Assembly: GCA_963716215.1 (NCBI GenBank)
Contig: OY970298.1
Coordinates: 2,542,001-2,606,000 of the forward strand
Direction of reading: 5' to 3'
DNA: 64,000 nt
Origin: JACVRW01 sp963716215
GTDB lineage: Bacteria > Actinomycetota > Thermoleophilia > Solirubrobacterales > Thermoleophilaceae
The position numbers and the translations under genes were made by a program. Positions 8,769-16,980 of the stretch are shown here, piece by piece; positions within the stretch are counted from its first letter, which is position 1, and each line of letters opens with the position of its first letter. The notes under the pieces were generated by a model that had not been told where the DNA came from, searched no databases, and saw only the letters and a program-made list of their open reading frames with translations.

Positions 8769-9352
8769 AGCAGCCCTTTGGTGGAGGGCACCCCCTGCAC
8801 GCGTGGATCCGCGGCGATCGCCTGGCGCAGCGCCCGCGCGAACGCCTTGAAGGTCACCTCGACCATGTGGTGGGCGTTCGTGCCGGCCTCCACGCTCAGG
8901 TGCAGCGTCAGCTTGGCGCCGTTGGCCACGGCGCGGAAGAACTCCTCGGCGAGGTCGGTGTCGAAGTCCGACACCCGCTGGACGGGATAGTTGCCCACGA
9001 ACGCGGTGAACGGGCGTCCGGAGATGTCGATCGCGCACGCGGCCCGGGCCTCGTCCATCGGCACCACGGCGTTACCGAAGCGGGCGATGCCCGCGCGGTC
9101 GCCGAGGGCCTGGTCGAGCGCCTGACCGAGGGCGATGCCGGTGTCCTCGACCGTGTGGTGCGGCCCGGTCTCCAGGTCGCCTCGGACGCCTACGTCGAGG
9201 TCGAGCCCGCCGTGACGCGCGAGCGAGTCGAGCAGGTGGTCGAAGAAGCCGAGGCCGGTGGCGCGCTCGCCCGCGCCGGAGCCGTCCAGGCCCAGCGAGA
9301 GCGAGACGTCGGTCTCGCCGGTTACGCGGTGGATGTGGGCGGTGCGACTCAC
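8765..9352 (-). CDS. hisB: Imidazoleglycerol-phosphate dehydratase
   Basis: 195 residues: the monofunctional dehydratase, without the phosphatase domain fused in enterobacteria. Metal-binding signatures FFDHLLDSLARHG, HHTVEDTGI and GTNAHHMVEVTFKAFARAL are all present. The histidinol-phosphate phosphatase and aminotransferase (HisC) needed for the pathway are not in this window. GTG start in a GTGA overlap with hisD; GTGA overlap with hisH at the end. Confidence 0.96.
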   Translation of the reverse strand: MSRTAHIHRVTGETDVSLSLGLDGSGAGERATGLGFFDHLLDSLARHGGLDLDVGVRGDLETGPHHTVEDTGIALGQALDQALGDRAGIARFGNAVVPMDEARAACAIDISGRPFTAFVGNYPVQRVSDFDTDLAEEFFRAVANGAKLTLHLSVEAGTNAHHMVEVTFKAFARALRQAIAADPRVQGVPSTKGLL

Positions 9353-10587
9353 GCTCGGCGCTCCATGGACTCGGCGTGCACGGGGAATCCCTCGGCTCGG
9401 GCCAGCGCGGCGCCTGCGGGGGCGAGGCGGGCCGCCGCCTCGCCGGGCAAGGATACGCGAGCCATTCGGCGCCTGAACGTGGCCGGCGAGAGGGCGCTCT
9501 GGAAGCGCGCGGCGCCTCCAGTCGGAAGCACGTGGTTCGACCCCGCAACGTAGTCGCCGAAGGCCGTGCCGGCCCCGGCTCCGACGAACACGCAGCCGGC
9601 GCGTCGCACCCGGCCGGCGAGCGCCTCGGCGTCGGCTCCCACCAGCTCGAGGTGCTCCGGGGCGATCTGCTCGGCCAGCGTCAGTGCGCGGCCGAGGTCG
9701 TCGGTCCGCACCAGCTCGAGCTGTGCGTCGGTGGCGCTCGGACGCTCGGGAGCGAGCCGCTGCACGGCATCGCCGACGGCCTCCAGCAGGGTCGTGTCCG
9801 CGGCGAGGCACCACAGCGGGCTCTCCTCGCCGTGCTCGGCCTGCGCGAGCAGATCGAGCGCGATCAGCTCAGCGTCGGCTCCGGCCGACGCGATCACGGC
9901 CAGCTCGCTCGGGCCGGCCAACCCGTCGATGCCGACGCTGCCGAACACCTGTCGCTTGGCCTCCGTGACCCACGCGTTGCCGGGCCCCACGATCAGGTCG
10001 ACCGCCTCGACGGAGGCGGTCCCGTACGCCAGCGCCCCGATCGCCTGGGCCCCGCCCATGCGGTAGACCTCGGTGACCTCGCAGAGCACGCAGGCGGCGA
10101 GGATCACGGGGTGGGCTCGGCCGCCCGGCCCGGGCGGGGCGCACACGACGATCTGGTCCACGCCGGCCACCCGCGCCGTCACGGCGGCCATCGCGACGGT
10201 GGACGGGTAGGGCGCCTCCCCGCCTGGGACGTAGATGCCCGCGCGCCGCACCGCGACGTCCGCCACCTCAACGCGCTGGCCCTCCGGCAGGTCCACCGCG
10301 ACCGGCTCGCGCAGCTGCGCCATCGCCACCTGGCGCACGTTCGCGATCGCGGTGCGCAGGCCGTCCAGCACATCCGGGTCGAGCACGCCGACTGCCGCGT
10401 CCAGCTCGCGTGCGTCCACCCGCAGCTCGCCAGGCCCCAGCTCCGCCTTGTCGAAGCGCTCCGTGTAGCGCAGCACCGCGTCGTCGCCGTGCTCGCGCAC
10501 GTCGGCCAGGATCTCGGCCACGGCCTCGGGGCGCCCGCCGGGGAGCGCGCACCGCGACCACTCGTTGTGCCGGCTACGGATTCGCAT
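9349..10587 (-). CDS. hisD: Histidinol dehydrogenase
   Basis: 412 residues. Zinc enzyme that oxidises histidinol to histidine in two NAD-dependent steps. Landmarks: YVPGGEAPYPSTVAM, VDLIVGPGNAWVTEAKRQV, GPSELAVIA, zinc ligands in LLAQAEHGEESP and the catalytic HL pair in IAPEHLELV. Its ATG lies 14 bases inside the end of hisG. Complete. Confidence 0.97.
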   Translation of the reverse strand: MRIRSRHNEWSRCALPGGRPEAVAEILADVREHGDDAVLRYTERFDKAELGPGELRVDARELDAAVGVLDPDVLDGLRTAIANVRQVAMAQLREPVAVDLPEGQRVEVADVAVRRAGIYVPGGEAPYPSTVAMAAVTARVAGVDQIVVCAPPGPGGRAHPVILAACVLCEVTEVYRMGGAQAIGALAYGTASVEAVDLIVGPGNAWVTEAKRQVFGSVGIDGLAGPSELAVIASAGADAELIALDLLAQAEHGEESPLWCLAADTTLLEAVGDAVQRLAPERPSATDAQLELVRTDDLGRALTLAEQIAPEHLELVGADAEALAGRVRRAGCVFVGAGAGTAFGDYVAGSNHVLPTGGAARFQSALSPATFRRRMARVSLPGEAAARLAPAGAALARAEGFPVHAESMERRA

Positions 10588-11215
10588 CGCGGATGCCGCG
10601 GACGATCCGGTCGATCTGCTCCGCCTTCAGCTTGTGAGCCACCGGGTTGGCGATCAGGCGCGCCGTGCAGACCTCGATCTCCTCGACCACGCGCAGCCCG
10701 TTCTCGGCGAGCGTCGTGCCGGTGGCGGTGAGGTCGACGATGCCGTCGACCAGGCCGGTCAGCGGCGCCAGCTCGACCGACCCCTTCACCTCCACGATCT
10801 CCGCCTGCCGGCCGGTGGACGAGAAGTGCGCGTCGGCGATGCGCGGGTACTTGGTCGCGATCCGCACGCGGCCGAGGCGTCGCAGGGCGGAGCCGATCGG
10901 ATCGCCACCCTCGGGCGCGGCCACGACCATGCGGCAGCGGCCGAAGTCGAGGTCGAGCAGCTCGTAGACCTTGCGCTGGGCCTGCTCGAGCAGCACGTCC
11001 TTGCCCGTGATCCCGATGTCGGCCGAGCCGTGCTCGACGTAAGTGGGCACGTCGGACGGGCGCATCGTCACCACGCCGGCGTCCTCGAACAGCAGCTTGC
11101 GGTCGTTGGAGCGCACCTCGCTCGTGTCCACTCCCAGCGAGTCGAGCAGGTCGAGCGAACCCGCGAGCAGCGCACCGCGCGGGACCGCGATCGTGAGCCG
11201 GTCCGACCCGCTCAT
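10574..11215 (-). CDS. hisG: ATP phosphoribosyltransferase, short form (catalytic subunit)
   Basis: 213 residues, the short HisG that lacks the C-terminal ACT-like regulatory domain and depends on HisZ. First committed step of histidine synthesis. The PRPP-binding segment IVDLTATGTTLAENGL and the EHGSADIGITGKD segment are present. The preceding hisZ gene (ATGA overlap) supplies the regulatory subunit, so histidine feedback acts through the HisG-HisZ octamer. Chosen ATG is 11215. Confidence 0.96.
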   Translation of the reverse strand: MSGSDRLTIAVPRGALLAGSLDLLDSLGVDTSEVRSNDRKLLFEDAGVVTMRPSDVPTYVEHGSADIGITGKDVLLEQAQRKVYELLDLDFGRCRMVVAAPEGGDPIGSALRRLGRVRIATKYPRIADAHFSSTGRQAEIVEVKGSVELAPLTGLVDGIVDLTATGTTLAENGLRVVEEIEVCTARLIANPVAHKLKAEQIDRIVRGIRDANP

Positions 11216-12198
11216 GCGAGCGCCTCCTCCGCGGCCTGGGCCATGTGGACCCGCTGTAGGTCGAGCGCCATCCCGCAGGCGGGCAGCGCGCGGCCGAATC
11301 GGCCGAGCAGGTCGTCGTAGCGGCCACCGCCGCCGAGGGCGAAGCCGACCGCGGGGTCGTAGACCTCGAACACCGCCCCGGTGTAGTAGCCGAGCTCGCG
11401 CACGAGCCCGAGGTCGAAGATCACGCGGTCCGCCACGCCACGCTCCGCCAGCAGCTCGTGCAGGGCGCGCAGACCTTCGACCGCGACGGTCCACTCCGCG
11501 GGGGCCCCCGCGGCCGGCTCCAGCACCTCGGGGCCGCCGCGCTGCTCCGGCAGGCGCACGAGCAGCTCGCGGTCGCGCTCCGGCAGCCCGTCGATCCGGG
11601 AGACGAGCATGTCCAGGCCCACCAGATCGCGCCGCGACAGGCACTCGAGCAGCGGCTCGTGCTCCGGCTCGGGCACGCCCAGGGCGTTCAGCAGGCTGCG
11701 GTAGAGAGCCCCGTCCCCCACCCCGACCCGGTGACGGCTCAGGCCAGCCGCCTCCAAGCCGGCGATCGTCAGCTCCAGCACCTCGGCCTCGCCCTCGGGC
11801 GGGGTCGCGCCGATCAGCTCCAGACCGCCCTGGAGGAACTCGCGCGGCTCGCCGACGCCGCGTTCGACCGCCCGCCAGGCATGCGCGAAGTAGCAGAAGC
11901 GCAGCGGCGGCTCCGCGTCGGCGTAGCGCGTGGCCACCACGCGCGCGATCGGGATCGTCATGTCGGAGCGCAGCGCCAGCACGGCGCCCTGCTCGTCGAA
12001 GGTTCGGTACCGGGCACCGGCAGCCTGGTCCTCGCCGCGGCGCAGCACCTCCTCGTACTCCAGCGCCGGCGTGTGCACCTCGCCGTAGCCGGCGCCCTCG
12101 AACGTGGTGCGCAGTCGGCTCGAGATGGCGCGCACCTCTCGCATCTCGTCGGGCAGCACGTCACGGGTGCCCGGGGGAATCCGCCGGGAATCCTTCAT
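11212..12198 (-). CDS. hisZ: ATP phosphoribosyltransferase regulatory subunit
   Basis: 328 residues. A HisRS-like catalytic fold without the anticodon domain, which binds short HisG and gives it activity and histidine control. Motifs: PPGTRDVLPDE at the start, motif-2-like RFCYFAHAWRAVE, and ALGGGGRYDDLLGRFG. A strong GGGGGAGG Shine-Dalgarno lies 4 bases before the ATG. The gene starts 18 bases after murA, so the his genes may be read from the murA promoter. Confidence 0.93.
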   Translation of the reverse strand: MKDSRRIPPGTRDVLPDEMREVRAISSRLRTTFEGAGYGEVHTPALEYEEVLRRGEDQAAGARYRTFDEQGAVLALRSDMTIPIARVVATRYADAEPPLRFCYFAHAWRAVERGVGEPREFLQGGLELIGATPPEGEAEVLELTIAGLEAAGLSRHRVGVGDGALYRSLLNALGVPEPEHEPLLECLSRRDLVGLDMLVSRIDGLPERDRELLVRLPEQRGGPEVLEPAAGAPAEWTVAVEGLRALHELLAERGVADRVIFDLGLVRELGYYTGAVFEVYDPAVGFALGGGGRYDDLLGRFGRALPACGMALDLQRVHMAQAAEEALA

Positions 12199-12216
12199 CG
12201 TGCCTCCCCCGGCCCG

Positions 12217-13515
12217 CTACGCGGGCACGCGCTCCGTGGCGACACGCTCGATGCGCGCGCCCAGTCCCCGCAGCCGCTCGTCGATCCGCTCGTAGCCGCG
12301 GTCGATCTGGCGGATGTTGCCGATCTCGGAGGTGCCGTCGGCGCACAGCGCCGCGATGAGCATCGCCATGCCCGCTCGGATGTCCGGGCTCTCCATGCGC
12401 TCGCCGTGAAGCCGGCTCGGGCCGCTGACGACCGCGCGGTGCGGGTCGCAGACGATCACCCGAGCGCCCATGGAGACGAGCTTGTCGACGAAGAACAAGC
12501 GGTTCTCGAACATCTTCTCGTGGATCAGGACGAGGCCGTCGGCCTGGGTGGCGAGCGCGAGCGCGATGCTCGTGAGGTCCGCCGGGAAGGCGGGCCAGGG
12601 GCCGTCCTCGATCTTGGAGATCGCCTCGCCCTCGTCTGACTGCACGCGCAGGTCTTGGCCGCCCGGGACCAGCACGTCCGTGCCGTCGTACTCGATCGTG
12701 CAGCCGAGGCGCGCGAAGGCGAGCCTCGTCATGCGCAGATCGTCGGCTACGCAGTCGCGGATGCGCAGCTCGCCCCCGGTGCAGGCCGCGAGCGCGATGA
12801 ACGAGCCGATCTCGATGTGGTCGGGGCCGATCGCGTAGTCCGCGCCGCCCAGCTCCTCCTGCCCGTGGATGATCAGCAGGTTCGAGCCGATGCCCTCGAT
12901 GCGCGCGCCCATCTGCATCAGCAGGCGGGCAAGGTCCTGCACGTGCGGCTCGGAGGCGGCGTTGTGGATGACCGTGGAGCCGGGGGTCAGCGCCGCGGCC
13001 ATCAGTGCGTTCTCGGTGGCCATCACCGAGGCCTCGTCCATGAAGAAGTCGCAGGCGTGCAGCCCGTCCGGGGCGCGCAGCTCGAACGAGCGCGCGGTGA
13101 GCACTTCCGCGCCCAGCGCCCTGAATGCGTCCAGATGGGGGTCGAGCCGGCGGCGGCCGATCACGTCGCCGCCGGGAGGCGGCATGTCCGCCTTGCCGAA
13201 GCGCGCGAGCAGCGGCCCGGCCAGCAGGAACGAGGCGCGGATGCGCTCGGACAGCGTGGCGTCGACCTGCGTGTGGGAGATCTCGTCGCAGCACACGGCG
13301 ATCACGTTCTCGTCGCGCCATTCCGCGCGCGCGCCCAGGTGCACGAGGAGCTCGACCATCGCCTCGACGTCGCGGATGCGCGGAACGTTGCGCAGCACGA
13401 CTTCCTCGGCCGTCAGCAACGTGGCGGCGAGTGCGGGCAACGCAGCGTTCTTGTTGCCGGCGGGGATCAGCGTCCCTGACAGGGGCGCCCCGCCTTCGAT
13501 GATGAACTTCTCCAT
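12217..13515 (-). CDS. murA: UDP-GlcNAc enolpyruvyltransferase, fosfomycin-insensitive type
   Basis: 432 residues. Transfers enolpyruvate to UDP-GlcNAc, the first committed step of peptidoglycan synthesis. Start set at ATG 13515 (MEKFIIEGG, the usual first strand; GNKNAALPALAA follows). The active-site loop reads PPPGGDVIGRR with Asp117 where most bacteria have the fosfomycin-alkylated Cys (Cys115 in E. coli). Cys-to-Asp at this site is a known natural cause of fosfomycin resistance, for example in Mycobacterium. Everything else looks normal, so the enzyme should be active. Followed after 18 bases by hisZ. Confidence 0.94.
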   Translation of the reverse strand: MEKFIIEGGAPLSGTLIPAGNKNAALPALAATLLTAEEVVLRNVPRIRDVEAMVELLVHLGARAEWRDENVIAVCCDEISHTQVDATLSERIRASFLLAGPLLARFGKADMPPPGGDVIGRRRLDPHLDAFRALGAEVLTARSFELRAPDGLHACDFFMDEASVMATENALMAAALTPGSTVIHNAASEPHVQDLARLLMQMGARIEGIGSNLLIIHGQEELGGADYAIGPDHIEIGSFIALAACTGGELRIRDCVADDLRMTRLAFARLGCTIEYDGTDVLVPGGQDLRVQSDEGEAISKIEDGPWPAFPADLTSIALALATQADGLVLIHEKMFENRLFFVDKLVSMGARVIVCDPHRAVVSGPSRLHGERMESPDIRAGMAMLIAALCADGTSEIGNIRQIDRGYERIDERLRGLGARIERVATERVPA

Positions 13516-13601
13516 GCGCGGATCCGTCCGAATGCCGGGTTCGAACCGGCGGCCAAGGGTATCGAAGGGCATCTGAGCGCAGGTTCGGGCCGGCGGCCGG
13601 A

Positions 13602-13607
13602 TACCCT
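13602..13607 (+). promoter_or_regulatory. -10 element of the HD-domain gene
   Basis: TACCCT ends 6 bases before the GTG at 13614, and no Shine-Dalgarno lies between them. This fits a leaderless transcript like several others here. No good -35 is visible. Confidence 0.35.
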
Positions 13608-13613
13608 GCACCG

Positions 13614-14207
13614 GTGGCTCCGTCACGCGAAGAAGCCTGGGCGCTCGTCGAGGAATGGGTCCAGAGCGACTCGCTGCGCAAGCACCTGCTGGGCGTGGAG
13701 GCCGGCATGCGCGCCTACGCCGGCAAGTGGGGCGAGGACGAGGAGCTGTACGCCGTCACGGGGCTGCTGCACGACCTGGACTACGAGCGCTACCCCGACC
13801 TCGGCACCGGGCATCCGCGCAAGGCCCTGGAGCTGTTCGAGCAGAACGGCTACCCGCAGGAGCTGATCGATGCCGTGGCCGGGCACGCCACGTTCCTGGG
13901 CGTCCCGCGTGAGACGAAGATGGCCAAGTCTCTGTACGCCGTCGACGAGCTGTCCGGCTTCATCGCCGCGTGCGCGCTCGTGCGCCCGACAGGCATCGTG
14001 GGCATGGCGCCCAAGTCGGTCAAGAAGAAGCTCAAGCAGCCCAGCTTCGCCGCCGGCGTCAACCGCGACGAGGTGGTCCAGGGGGCGGAGGAGCTCGGCG
14101 TCGACTTCGACGAGCACATCGCGTTCCTGATCGCCGCGATGGAGGCGCGCGCGGACGAGTTGGGGCTGCTTGGCAGCGAGCGCTCGGCTCGGCCGAGCGC
14201 GAGCTGA
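13614..14207 (+). CDS. HD-superfamily phosphohydrolase
   Basis: 197 residues. The HD metal site is read as H32?-less N-terminal helix, then GLLHDLDYERYPDL (HD pair), GTGHPRKALELF and AVAGHATFLGV, the pattern of small single-domain HD hydrolases. A short SVKKKLKQPSFAAGV segment follows that is typical of a family often annotated as 'HDIG domain-containing protein'. The substrate is unknown; nucleotides are common for the fold. It stands alone between murA (divergent) and a zinc-ribbon gene (convergent, two bases away). GTG start. Confidence 0.78.
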   Translation: MAPSREEAWALVEEWVQSDSLRKHLLGVEAGMRAYAGKWGEDEELYAVTGLLHDLDYERYPDLGTGHPRKALELFEQNGYPQELIDAVAGHATFLGVPRETKMAKSLYAVDELSGFIAACALVRPTGIVGMAPKSVKKKLKQPSFAAGVNRDEVVQGAEELGVDFDEHIAFLIAAMEARADELGLLGSERSARPSAS

Positions 14208-14209
14208 GG

Positions 14210-14539
14210 CTATCCGTAGCGCCCGCCTGACCTCGCCCAGTCGGCCAGGTGGTCGACGGAGCAGAAGGCGTCTGGGATGCGATGCGGGCCGCGGTGGCGC
14301 ACCAGCACGAGCCGAACGTCCCCGAGCGGCTCGCCGCAGCGCGCGCACTCCGATGTCTCGGGCCCCGGGCCGTCCTCCCCAGGCTCCCAGCGAGCGCCGC
14401 GCATCGCCCACGGCACTACGTGCTCGAGGCGGCAGAACGCGGCCCTGCGGGCGCCGGGGAGCTCCTGAAGGCGCCAACCGTCGCCGGGCTCGATCGGAGC
14501 GCCGCACCAGGAGCAGGTGCCGGTAGATTGCGCCGCCAT
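14210..14539 (-). CDS. Small zinc-binding protein with two matching Cys/His modules
   Basis: 109 residues from ATG 14539. Two similar units follow each other: CSWCGAPIEPGDGW...FCRLEHVVPW and CARCGEPLGDVRL...FCSVDHLADWA. Each is CxxCGxP, about 20-25 residues, then FCxxxH, which is a plausible single zinc site, so this looks like an internal duplication. The function is unknown; the FCSxxH half resembles zinc ribbons that fold like treble clefs. Its ATG and the ATG of the dehydrogenase on the other strand share the palindrome CATG. An upstream alternative start at 14572 would run into that gene. Confidence 0.65.
   Translation of the reverse strand: MAAQSTGTCSWCGAPIEPGDGWRLQELPGARRAAFCRLEHVVPWAMRGARWEPGEDGPGPETSECARCGEPLGDVRLVLVRHRGPHRIPDAFCSVDHLADWARSGGRYG
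14524..14529 (+). promoter_or_regulatory. -10 element of the dehydrogenase gene
   Basis: TAGATT ends 8 bases before the ATG at 14538. There is no Shine-Dalgarno, which suggests a leaderless message. The element lies inside the coding region of the divergent zinc-ribbon gene only if that gene starts at the longer 14572 ATG, which favours its shorter start. Confidence 0.35.
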
Positions 14540-15620
14540 GGCTGGAAACTCGGACACGACCCTCCGCATCATCGTCCTCGAAGGCGACGAAACCGGTCAG
14601 GAGCTGCTGGAGCAGGCGCTGCGCGTGCTCGATCCGGGCGTGACGCGGGTCGACGTCGAGCTCGAGCACTACGACCTGTCGTTGGAGAACCGGCGCCGTA
14701 CCGACAACGAGGTCGTGTCGGCCGCCGCTGAGGCGATGGCGACGGCGCGCTTCGGCCTCAAGGCGGCCACGATCACGCCCGAGGGCGCCGACGACGTAGG
14801 CAGCCCCAACCGCATCCTGCGCGAGGCGATCGACGGCAAGGTGATCATCCGCACCGGCCGGCGCATCCCGGGGGTCACGCCGGTGGCGGGCGTTCACTAC
14901 CCGATCGCGGTGGTGCGCATGGCGGTCGGCGACGCCTATGGCGCGAAGCAGTGGCGCGAGGAGGAGGATGGCGACGAGATCGCCTACCGCACGGAGCGCA
15001 TCTCGCGCAGCGTCTGCCGCGCGGTGTCGGAGTACAGCTTCCGGACCGCCCAGCGCATCCACGGGCGCGTCTACGGCGGGCCCAAGTGGACCGTCAGCCC
15101 GATCTACGAGGGGATGCTCAAGGAGGAGATGGACGCAGCCGCGGAGCGCTACCCCGAGGTCCCCTACTCCCCCGTGTTGATCGACGCGACGTACGCCGGC
15201 CTGATCTCCGGCGCCGCCGACGCGCCGCTCGTGATCCCGGCGCTCAACCGCGACGGCGACTGCCTTTCCGACCTGGTCATGCCCCTGTTCGGGTCGATCG
15301 CCGGCGCGGAGTCCGTGCTGCTCGCGTTCGACGACGACTTCGAGCCGAGCGCCGTGATGGCCGAGGCGCCGCACGGCACGGCGCCGGCGCTACAGGGCAA
15401 GGACATCGCCAACCCCATGGCGATGACGCTCGCTGCCGCGGCGGTGCTGCACTACGCGGCGCAGGAGACCGCCTCGCGGGCGATCTACGAGTCGGTGCTC
15501 GAGGCGACGGCGACGGGCGTCCGCACACCTGACCTGGGCGGCCACTCCGGCACGTCGGAGTTCATCGACGAGGTGATTTCGCGCGTGCGCACCAAGATCG
15601 ATATCTGGGCGTCGCTCTAG
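14538..15620 (+). CDS. Isocitrate/isopropylmalate dehydrogenase family protein
   Basis: 360 residues. NAD(P)-dependent beta-decarboxylating dehydrogenase. Motifs: LEGDETGQELLEQAL at the start, RTGRRIPGV, the tyrosine region EYSFRTAQRIHGR, the metal-binding DATYAGLISGAADAPLVI where LeuB proteins have DNAAMQLV, and EAPHGTAPALQGKDIANPMA. The gene's distance from leuB (a separate, canonical copy at 34.5 kb) and the shape of these motifs favour isocitrate as substrate. Its TAG stop shares CTAG with the stop of the convergent DUF389 gene. Confidence 0.8.
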   Translation: MAGNSDTTLRIIVLEGDETGQELLEQALRVLDPGVTRVDVELEHYDLSLENRRRTDNEVVSAAAEAMATARFGLKAATITPEGADDVGSPNRILREAIDGKVIIRTGRRIPGVTPVAGVHYPIAVVRMAVGDAYGAKQWREEEDGDEIAYRTERISRSVCRAVSEYSFRTAQRIHGRVYGGPKWTVSPIYEGMLKEEMDAAAERYPEVPYSPVLIDATYAGLISGAADAPLVIPALNRDGDCLSDLVMPLFGSIAGAESVLLAFDDDFEPSAVMAEAPHGTAPALQGKDIANPMAMTLAAAAVLHYAAQETASRAIYESVLEATATGVRTPDLGGHSGTSEFIDEVISRVRTKIDIWASL

Positions 15621-16555
15621 TCGTCGCCGGTCAGGTGCCGGCGACGCCGGGCGACGAAGCCGTGGTTCGCGAACGCCAGCGTGACAACGCCGGCGACCAC
15701 GATGCCGCCCAGGTTGATCGCCAGCTGCTGCGCCGCCCCCCACGCGATGTCCCACTCGCCGTAGGCCGAGGCCACGCCCACGTTCGAGGCGGCGGGGATC
15801 GTCGTCACCGATACCAGCACGCCCACCAGCGCCCCCGACTTGGCGCTGGTCAGCGACAGCATGCCGGCCGAGCCAGCCACGACCGCCACGAAGAAGCTCA
15901 GGAAGTCGGGGTTCGAGATGAAGCTGGTGAGCGTGTGGGTGCCGTAGTCGTCCGGGAAGGCGTCGACGGCGATCAGCACGATCGTGGTCAGCACGGTGAC
16001 CAGCGTGGCCACCGGGAACCCGACAGCGAGCGCGACCAGCGAGCGGCGCGCCAGGCGGCCCTCGCGCCGGACCAGCGCCACGCAGATCGCGGCCAGCGGC
16101 CCGAACTCGGGGCCCACCACCATGGCGCCCACGATCAGGATCGGCTGGTCGAGCACGATCCCCACTGCGGCGATCTGCATCGCCGCGATCATGAACGCGA
16201 GGAAGGTGAGCGACAGCTCGGTCTGCTCGGACGTTCGTGCCTCTACCTCCTCCCAGACCACCGCGTCCGACGGCAGCCCGGGCGCGGCACGCTCGGCGGC
16301 GCGGGCCACGTCGGAGATCGAGCTGTCGATCAGCTCGACCGCGATCGAGCCCACCGCGGGGATGTCGAGGTCCTTCAGGTCGCCGATGACCAGGCTGGCG
16401 TCTTCGCGCGCGACGTCGCAGAGGATCAGGTCGCCCTCCGGCTTGTGGGCCGCCCCCGGGAGGCGCACCACGTTGGTGACCGCGGCAGCAGCGCAGAGCA
16501 GCTCGACGACCTTCTCGGCGAGGTTCGACGGGACGACGATGCGCAGGTGGACCAT
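15617..16555 (-). CDS. DUF389 membrane protein
   Basis: 312 residues. A soluble N-terminal domain of about 105 residues is followed by about six membrane helices, the DUF389 (TIGR00341-like) pattern. The membrane part starts with SLTFLAFMIAAMQIAAVGIV and contains LIVGAMVVGPEFGPLAAI, the conserved first two helices of the family. The role is unknown; transport has been guessed for relatives. The ATG overlaps the thioesterase stop by one base (TGATG), so the two are co-translated. Confidence 0.88.
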   Translation of the reverse strand: MVHLRIVVPSNLAEKVVELLCAAAAVTNVVRLPGAAHKPEGDLILCDVAREDASLVIGDLKDLDIPAVGSIAVELIDSSISDVARAAERAAPGLPSDAVVWEEVEARTSEQTELSLTFLAFMIAAMQIAAVGIVLDQPILIVGAMVVGPEFGPLAAICVALVRREGRLARRSLVALAVGFPVATLVTVLTTIVLIAVDAFPDDYGTHTLTSFISNPDFLSFFVAVVAGSAGMLSLTSAKSGALVGVLVSVTTIPAASNVGVASAYGEWDIAWGAAQQLAINLGGIVVAGVVTLAFANHGFVARRRRHLTGDD

Positions 16556-16980
16556 CAGGCGGGTGCGGCCGCGAAGCGCCCCAGTCCGACGCGTACGCGC
16601 TCGGGCATCTCCCGCTTGGCGAAGTCGGTGGGGTCGACGAACACGTGGCGCAGCTCGCTCTCCGTGAGCAGCGTTCCATCGCCAACGCGCACGATCGTGA
16701 AGGTCGTGGTGATCGACGTGCCGCCGAGGCGCGCGATGCTCGCGGTGATCTCCAGCTCGTCGTCGAACTGGGCGCTGGCGTGGTAGCGCATCCCGGCCTC
16801 GGCGACGACCAGGTCCACCCCGTGCTCGGGGATCATCTCGGTATAGGGGCCGACGGCCTCCCGCCAGAGCTCCGTGACCGTGTGGTCCAGGTAGGCGAAG
16901 TACTGCGGGTAGAAGACCACGCCCTGGAGGTCGCATTCGGACCAGCGCACCCGCAGGCGATGACGAAACGGCTCTGCCAT
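16555..16980 (-). CDS. Acyl-CoA thioesterase, 4-hydroxybenzoyl-CoA thioesterase-like
   Basis: 141 residues, one hotdog domain. WSECDLQGVVFYPQYFAYLD (residues 14-33) is the family signature; the Asp at position 17 of that segment's neighbourhood is the usual catalytic acid. It would hydrolyse an acyl-CoA in the cytosol; chain length cannot be told. One-base overlap with the DUF389 gene downstream. The partner makes no obvious metabolic sense. Confidence 0.87.
   Translation of the reverse strand: MAEPFRHRLRVRWSECDLQGVVFYPQYFAYLDHTVTELWREAVGPYTEMIPEHGVDLVVAEAGMRYHASAQFDDELEITASIARLGGTSITTTFTIVRVGDGTLLTESELRHVFVDPTDFAKREMPERVRVGLGRFAAAPA

Noticed and set aside
13525..13560. tRNA-like T-arm (CCGGGTTCGAACCGG)
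   Set aside because: No matching acceptor stem, D-arm or anticodon arm at the right distances on either strand.
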